A stretch of DNA of 18,232 nt from AP-15 sp036500965 (GTDB lineage Bacteria; Pseudomonadota; Alphaproteobacteria; ATCC43930; CGMCC-115725): contig DASYBC010000014.1 of assembly GCA_036500965.1 (NCBI GenBank), forward strand, positions 1 to 18,232, read 5' to 3'. The notes beneath the pieces are model-generated. The model made no database searches and was not told the DNA's origin. It saw only the letters and a list, made by a program, of their open reading frames with translations. A program made the position numbers and the translations under genes. This document shows, in pieces, positions 14,736 through 18,232 of the stretch (position 1 is the stretch's first letter; every line of letters starts with the position of its first letter).

Positions 14736-14839
14736 CTCGAACTCCGGCTGGTGCCAAACGGGCTGCGACCATATACCCGATGGCGATGAATTTTTCAGCC
14801 TTCGGCGGGTTAGCAAGAAAGAGCAATGTGAGAGCGGCA

Positions 14840-15655
14840 ATGATCAAAAACACCCTCGCCGCGCTGCTGATCGCGGCGCTGCCATGCGCTGTCGCCAGCC
14901 AGGCGCTCGCGGCTGAAAGCACGACGCCGCAGATGAACAACGGCCACACCAACCGGCCGCCCAAGACCTCGGTGGTAAGCCCGGCCGCCGACCAGATCGC
15001 GGCGAGCAACGTGATCGGCGCCGATGTCCAAGACGCCCAGGGCGCCATCATCGCCAAGATCACCGACCTCATCGTCGACCGGCGCAGCGGCGCGGCGGCG
15101 CTGGCGATCGTCGAGCCGGCGGGGGGCAACTCCTTCGACCACGGCAAAAGCGCGATCGCCTGGGGCAGCCTGCGGTTCGAGCCACGGCCGACGCCGCATT
15201 TCGTGACCGCGCTTGGCCATGAGGCGATGGCCGCCGGGGCTGCCCTGGTCGAGCAGGCCAAGACCGGCGACCAGTATTACGACGTAAAAACCGACCTGCT
15301 CGGCAAGCCCGTCGTCGGCGCCGGCGGCGCTACCCTCGGTCATGTCCAGGACCTGGTGCTGACATTCGGCACCGGGCATCTCGCGGCGCTGGTCATCAAA
15401 ACTGGGGGGTTCATCAGCATGGGCGCCAACAATCATGCGGTTGCCTGGGATGCCGCGAAACCGCAGACCGGGAAGAACGGCGCCCCGGTCCGCGTGGCTC
15501 TTTCAAAAGCGCAGGTGGAGGGTGCGCCGGTCACGGCGACGATGGCGCCGGCGCCGATAGCAGCCAAACCCGGCACCGGGCAAGTCCAGATCAAGCGCGA
15601 TTCGACCGGCAACATCAGCGGCACGCAGGTCCCCGCTCCGGCCAACCACCGCTGA
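14840..15655 (+). CDS. Secreted PRC-barrel-domain protein
   Basis: The 271-residue product begins with a clear Sec signal peptide (MIKNTLAALLIAALPCAVAS..., likely cleavage after QALA at residue 24). Two PRC-barrel-like modules follow. The first is around residues 56-112 (NVIGADVQDAQGAIIAKITDLIVD), and the second around 150-222 (DLLGKPVVGAGGATLGHVQDLVL). Between them is a less conserved linker, and the C-terminal 45 residues are Pro/Ala-rich and probably disordered. PRC-barrel domains occur in RimM and photosynthetic reaction-centre H subunits. Secreted stand-alone forms are common in alphaproteobacteria and have no defined job. The ATG at 14840 is chosen because it gives the signal peptide; an in-frame ATG at 14780 adds 20 residues before it. 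The gene is divergent from the TPP enzyme across 104 bp, so the two could share control sites, but I recognise none. Confidence 0.85.
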   Translation: MIKNTLAALLIAALPCAVASQALAAESTTPQMNNGHTNRPPKTSVVSPAADQIAASNVIGADVQDAQGAIIAKITDLIVDRRSGAAALAIVEPAGGNSFDHGKSAIAWGSLRFEPRPTPHFVTALGHEAMAAGAALVEQAKTGDQYYDVKTDLLGKPVVGAGGATLGHVQDLVLTFGTGHLAALVIKTGGFISMGANNHAVAWDAAKPQTGKNGAPVRVALSKAQVEGAPVTATMAPAPIAAKPGTGQVQIKRDSTGNISGTQVPAPANHR

Positions 15656-15695
15656 CCGCGAGGCGTTGGCGCCGGGGCCCGGGGCCGTCGGCTAT

Positions 15696-15725
15696 TTGAC
15701 CCGCTATCCCCGATGCCTACATACT
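15696..15725 (+). promoter_or_regulatory. Candidate promoter upstream of erpA
   Basis: TTGACC (15696-15701) matches five of six -35 positions. With an 18-nt spacer, CATACT (15720-15725) matches four of six -10 positions; the adjacent TACTAT is an alternative at longer spacing. The leader to the erpA ATG at 15775 would be about 40 nt. It lies in the 119-bp gap after the PRC-barrel gene. Confidence 0.4.
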
Positions 15726-15774
15726 ATCGGCTAGTGGTCGCCGGCGACCCGGCAAGCGTTGGAGCGGCGGGAAC

Positions 15775-16134
15775 ATGTCCGAACACGGGAACGAGGTCGA
15801 AACGAAGCGCGTCGTGCTGACGCAGAGCGCGGCTCGGCGCATCGCCCTGGTGAAGCAGCAGGAGCAGGCCGACGACGCGTTGTTGCGGATCGCGGTCTCG
15901 GGCGGCGGCTGCTCCGGGTTCCAATACGGCTTTACGTTCGATGACCAGCGCAACGAAGACGATGTCGTCTTCGAGGTTGACGGGGTCGGCGTCGTCGTCG
16001 ACGAGGTGTCGCTCGATCTGTTGAACGGCGCCGAAATCGATTTCGTCGAGGATTTGATGGGGGCGGCGTTTCAGATCCGCAACCCGAACGCCGCGTCGTC
16101 CTGCGGCTGCGGCAATTCGTTTTCGATCGCCTGA
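15775..16134 (+). CDS. erpA: Iron-sulfur cluster insertion protein ErpA (A-type carrier)
   Basis: A-type carriers such as ErpA, IscA and SufA receive Fe-S clusters from the scaffold and pass them to apo-enzymes. The 119-residue protein has the three invariant cysteines: C46 in VSGGGCSGFQY, and C110 and C112 in the C-terminal SSCGCGNSF. The central DLLNGAEIDFVEDLMGAAFQIRNPNA block is typical. I name it ErpA because single A-type carriers next to xthA are usually ErpA in alphaproteobacteria and because no isc or suf genes are here. IscA or SufA cannot be excluded from sequence alone. GGAG precedes the ATG at 15775. The stop codon lies inside an exact 18-bp tandem duplication that extends into the short gap before xthA. 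Confidence 0.88.
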   Translation: MSEHGNEVETKRVVLTQSAARRIALVKQQEQADDALLRIAVSGGGCSGFQYGFTFDDQRNEDDVVFEVDGVGVVVDEVSLDLLNGAEIDFVEDLMGAAFQIRNPNAASSCGCGNSFSIA

Positions 16135-16157
16135 GCGGGTTCGATCGCCTGAGCGGG
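16122..16157. repeat. Perfect 18-bp tandem duplication over the erpA stop
   Basis: TTCGATCGCCTGAGCGGG occurs at 16122-16139 and again directly at 16140-16157 without mismatch. The first copy encodes the last erpA residues (SIA) and the TGA stop; the second copy is noncoding and carries another in-frame TGA. The exact match suggests a recent duplication. Confidence 0.95.
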
Positions 16158-16173
16158 CCTCGCGCGCGCGACC

Positions 16174-16944
16174 ATGAAAATCGCCAGCTGGAACGTCAAT
16201 TCGGTCAAGGTCCGCTTGCCGCTGCTGCTCGCGTTTCTGCAAGAGACGCAGCCCGACGTGGTGTGCCTGCAGGAAACCAAATGCCCGGCCGCCGATTTTC
16301 CCCGGCTCGAACTCGAAGCGCTCGGCTACCGGGTCGAGACGGTCGGGCAGCGTGCCTATAACGGTGTGGCGCTGCTGTCGAAGCGCCCGGCCGAGGCGAT
16401 CGTCGCGGGGCTGCCCGGCATGCCGGAGGACGAGCAGGCGCGCTATGTCGAAGCCTCGTTCGGCGAGGTTCGCGTCGCATCGCTCTATTTGCCGAACGGC
16501 AACCCGGTCGGCACCGACAAATTCACCTACAAGCTCGCCTGGATGGAGCATCTGGTCGGCCATGCGCGCGACCTGCTGCGCCGGGAGATCCCGTTCGTGC
16601 TCGCCGGCGACTACAATATCTGCCCCGCCGACGAGGATGTTTACGACCCGGTGGCGTGGCGCGAGGATGCGCTGTGCCGGATCGAGGCGCGTTCGCGTTT
16701 CCGCGCGCTGGTCTATCTCGGGCTGACCGACGCCTATCGCGTTTTCCACCGCGAGGCGCACCACTACACCTTCTGGGATTATCAGGCCGGCCGTTGGCAC
16801 CGCGACGAGGGATTGCGGATCGACCATCTGCTGCTCTCGCCGCATGCCGCCGACCGGGTCGCCGTCTGCGAGATCGACAAGACGCCGCGGGCGAAGGAGC
16901 GCGCCTCGGACCACACCCCGATCTGGTGCGAGCTCGCGATCTGA
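16174..16944 (+). CDS. xthA: Exodeoxyribonuclease III (AP endonuclease)
   Basis: XthA cleaves DNA 5' to abasic sites and removes 3' blocking groups in base excision repair, besides acting as a 3'-5' exonuclease on duplex DNA. The 256-residue protein shows all the catalytic positions of the exonuclease-endonuclease-phosphatase fold: N7 (in SWNVNSV), E34 (in CLQETK), Y105 (in SLYLPNG), D146 and N148 (in LAGDYNICP), D217 (in LRIDHLLLS), and D246-H247 (in SDHTPIW). The family NGxPVGTDKFxYKLxWM block is also present. Length is usual, and MKIASWNVNSVKVRLP is the canonical N-terminus. It follows erpA by 39 bp, with a poor ribosome binding site, and may be cotranscribed. Some alphaproteobacteria carry more than one XthA-type gene, so other copies may exist elsewhere. 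Confidence 0.95.
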   Translation: MKIASWNVNSVKVRLPLLLAFLQETQPDVVCLQETKCPAADFPRLELEALGYRVETVGQRAYNGVALLSKRPAEAIVAGLPGMPEDEQARYVEASFGEVRVASLYLPNGNPVGTDKFTYKLAWMEHLVGHARDLLRREIPFVLAGDYNICPADEDVYDPVAWREDALCRIEARSRFRALVYLGLTDAYRVFHREAHHYTFWDYQAGRWHRDEGLRIDHLLLSPHAADRVAVCEIDKTPRAKERASDHTPIWCELAI

Positions 16945-16987
16945 TCCCCGCGGCGGAAAACCAACCGGCGAAGTGGGCGGCGCGCCG

Positions 16988-18232
16988 TCAGCGGCTGTTG
17001 TGAAAAAAGCGATCCGCCGCTGCGGCCAGCGTGTCCTTGCCGTCGCGAAACGGCGCCAGCGGAATCATGATCAGCACCCGGTCGCCGGCGTTGAGCGCGG
17101 CGAAATCGCGGGCCAGGCCCAAATTGCCGCCGCGTGACGCCGCCAGCACGACCGCGTTGTCCGGCGGGTTGGGTTGCAAATCTTCGCCGAGCGTGTATTC
17201 GGCCAGCCCAAACTCCTGATCGGCAAATGTCACGCGGCCGCGCGAGCCGGAAAATCGCGACAGCGCGACAAAGGCGGGGGCGGCCAGCGCCGCCGCCGAA
17301 AAGGTGGTTTCGAATTCGAAATGCCGGGCGATCGAGGCGGCGAAGCCCGCCTCGGCGATGCGCAGCACAATCGGCATGGTCGGGTTGCGGGCGCGCCCTC
17401 CGAGCGCGATCTCGAGATTCAGCGTGTCGAAATTGGTCAAGGCGACAAGGCTGTGAGCGGCGTCGAGATTGCACAGGTCGAGGGTCTCGTCCCGGCTGGC
17501 GTCGCCGGTCAACAGGTCGAAGCGCCGCTCGCGCGCCAATTCGACGATTGCCGTGTCGGGCGTTTGCTCGATGACGACAAGCCGCTTGCCGAGAGCGAGC
17601 AGCAGCTCGATGACGCCGGAGCCGATGCTGCCGGCGCCGCACACGACGATGTGGCCGCGGCGGCGCACCGGGCGCAGGCCCTGCATCGTCACCCAATGCA
17701 CCCGCGTCAGCAGCGAGGCGCCAAAGGCGATGAAGAGGCCGGTAAGCAAGGTGCCGGCGAGCATCAGCAGCATCGCCGCCGCGATTTCGACCGGATCGCC
17801 GCGATTCGGCGTCACGTCGCCGTAGCCGGTGGTCGTCATCGTCGCGACAACAAAATAGGCGGCATCGAGCCAGCCACGGCCAAAAGCCGCGTGAAAATAT
17901 GCTTCGCCAACGGCAAAGCAGCCGAGCGCCGCTAGGGCAAGCCGCAGCAGAATCGGGTTTAGCCGGGGCGCCCGACGGTTCGCGAGCGACCACCGCGCCC
18001 GCGCCCGCGGCCCGAGCCGTGCGCCTAGCCGCACAACCAGCGGACGCGCTGCGCTGCGCTGCAGCTCGGCGACAGCGCCGTAGACGACGAGCTCCGCCCG
18101 TCTTCCGATGATCGCGTCGGCGGCGGGCGAGGTCTCGCCGTCGATCGCCACGATGCGCGCCGAGAGGGCCCGCTCGGCCTCGGCGACGCTATCGCCCAGA
18201 ACCCCGCTGCGTTCGGCGGTGCGGACGGCAAA
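16988..18232 (-). CDS. Potassium channel with RCK (TrkA-N) domain, 5' end outside window
   Basis: The visible 414 codons encode a two-helix K+ channel fused to a cytoplasmic nucleotide-binding RCK domain. A first membrane helix (LRLALAALGCFAVGEAYF) precedes the pore loop with the selectivity filter TMTTTGYGDVTP (near 17810-17845). A second helix follows (AAAMLLMLAGTLLTGLFIAF). The RCK Rossmann fold starts at HIVVCGAGSIGSGVIELL (GxGxxG) with acidic VVIEQTPD after strand 2, then GDASRDETL. The C-terminal GDRVLIMIPL is also RCK-like. The frame remains open to the window edge: a GTG at 18151 could be an internal start, but the 27 codons before it read as coding. That stretch and the next 30 residues (ARIVAIDGETS...RRAELVVYGAVAEL) resemble an RCK_C end. 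An upstream RCK module may therefore precede the pore. The gene is convergent with xthA. Confidence 0.88.
   Translation of the reverse strand, partial: FAVRTAERSGVLGDSVAEAERALSARIVAIDGETSPAADAIIGRRAELVVYGAVAELQRSAARPLVVRLGARLGPRARARWSLANRRAPRLNPILLRLALAALGCFAVGEAYFHAAFGRGWLDAAYFVVATMTTTGYGDVTPNRGDPVEIAAAMLLMLAGTLLTGLFIAFGASLLTRVHWVTMQGLRPVRRRGHIVVCGAGSIGSGVIELLLALGKRLVVIEQTPDTAIVELARERRFDLLTGDASRDETLDLCNLDAAHSLVALTNFDTLNLEIALGGRARNPTMPIVLRIAEAGFAASIARHFEFETTFSAAALAAPAFVALSRFSGSRGRVTFADQEFGLAEYTLGEDLQPNPPDNAVVLAASRGGNLGLARDFAALNAGDRVLIMIPLAPFRDGKDTLAAAADRFFHNSR

Noticed and set aside
13203..14789. Plus-strand open frame of 528 codons opposite the TPP enzyme
   Set aside because: The composition is unnatural (repeated RR, DR, GAR) and shows no domain; the minus-strand gene explains the region completely.
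15724..16914. Minus-strand open frame of 396 codons opposite erpA and xthA
   Set aside because: It covers two intact, motif-complete genes on the other strand and has no credible protein pattern.

Overview
The window is GC-rich, densely coded chromosomal DNA from an alphaproteobacterium. The evidence is the secG-pyrG-kdsA block, the DUF6494 small protein, the erpA-xthA pair, frequent NTG starts in high-GC codon usage, and a palindromic interspersed element of a type common in this class. kdsA implies a Gram-negative, Kdo-containing lipopolysaccharide. I cannot fix the order or genus from sequence alone. There is no phage, insertion sequence, CRISPR array, rRNA or tRNA gene that I can recognise, and most of the content is housekeeping.

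Layout. 1-306 has no convincing gene. 307-3411 (+) carries secG (Sec translocon), pyrG (CTP synthase) and kdsA (Kdo-8-phosphate synthase), with a 90-bp palindromic repeat inserted between pyrG and kdsA. 3516-4649 (-) is zapE, convergent with kdsA across a short spacer rich in inverted repeats. 4791-6624 (+) holds a DUF6494 small protein and rmuC; rmuC has a good sigma70-type promoter and a hairpin in its leader. 6696-8483 (-) is a four-gene run transcribed thioesterase -> tadA -> cupin -> ridA; the first two overlap by ATGA. 8561-12367 (+) holds a DUF924 protein, an alpha/beta hydrolase-domain protein overlapping it by 14 bp, and a secreted YncE-like beta-propeller. 12375-14735 (-) is a large single-chain thiamine-diphosphate enzyme of the transketolase / homodimeric E1 (AceE-like) type, divergent from 14840-15655 (+), a secreted protein with two PRC-barrel-like modules. 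15775-16944 (+) is erpA and xthA. 16988-18232 (-) is a K+ channel/RCK protein that runs off the right edge.

How they relate. PyrG makes CTP and KdsA makes Kdo-8-P, both needed (via KdsB, not seen here) for CMP-Kdo and lipid A-core assembly; SecG serves envelope protein export. RmuC and XthA belong to DNA recombination and repair, ErpA to Fe-S maturation, TadA to tRNA-Arg wobble editing, and ZapE to division and protein quality control. The remaining genes are enzymes or envelope proteins of unknown specific role.

I did not find a convincing new multi-gene system. The items most worth a second look are the stand-alone E1/transketolase-like enzyme without E2/E3 partners nearby, the repeat that creates a false N-terminal extension of kdsA, the unusual Glu in the KdsA metal-site motif, the likely extra RCK_C-like segment in front of the K+ channel pore, an exact 18-bp tandem duplication over the erpA stop, and several strong stem-loops in short spacers.
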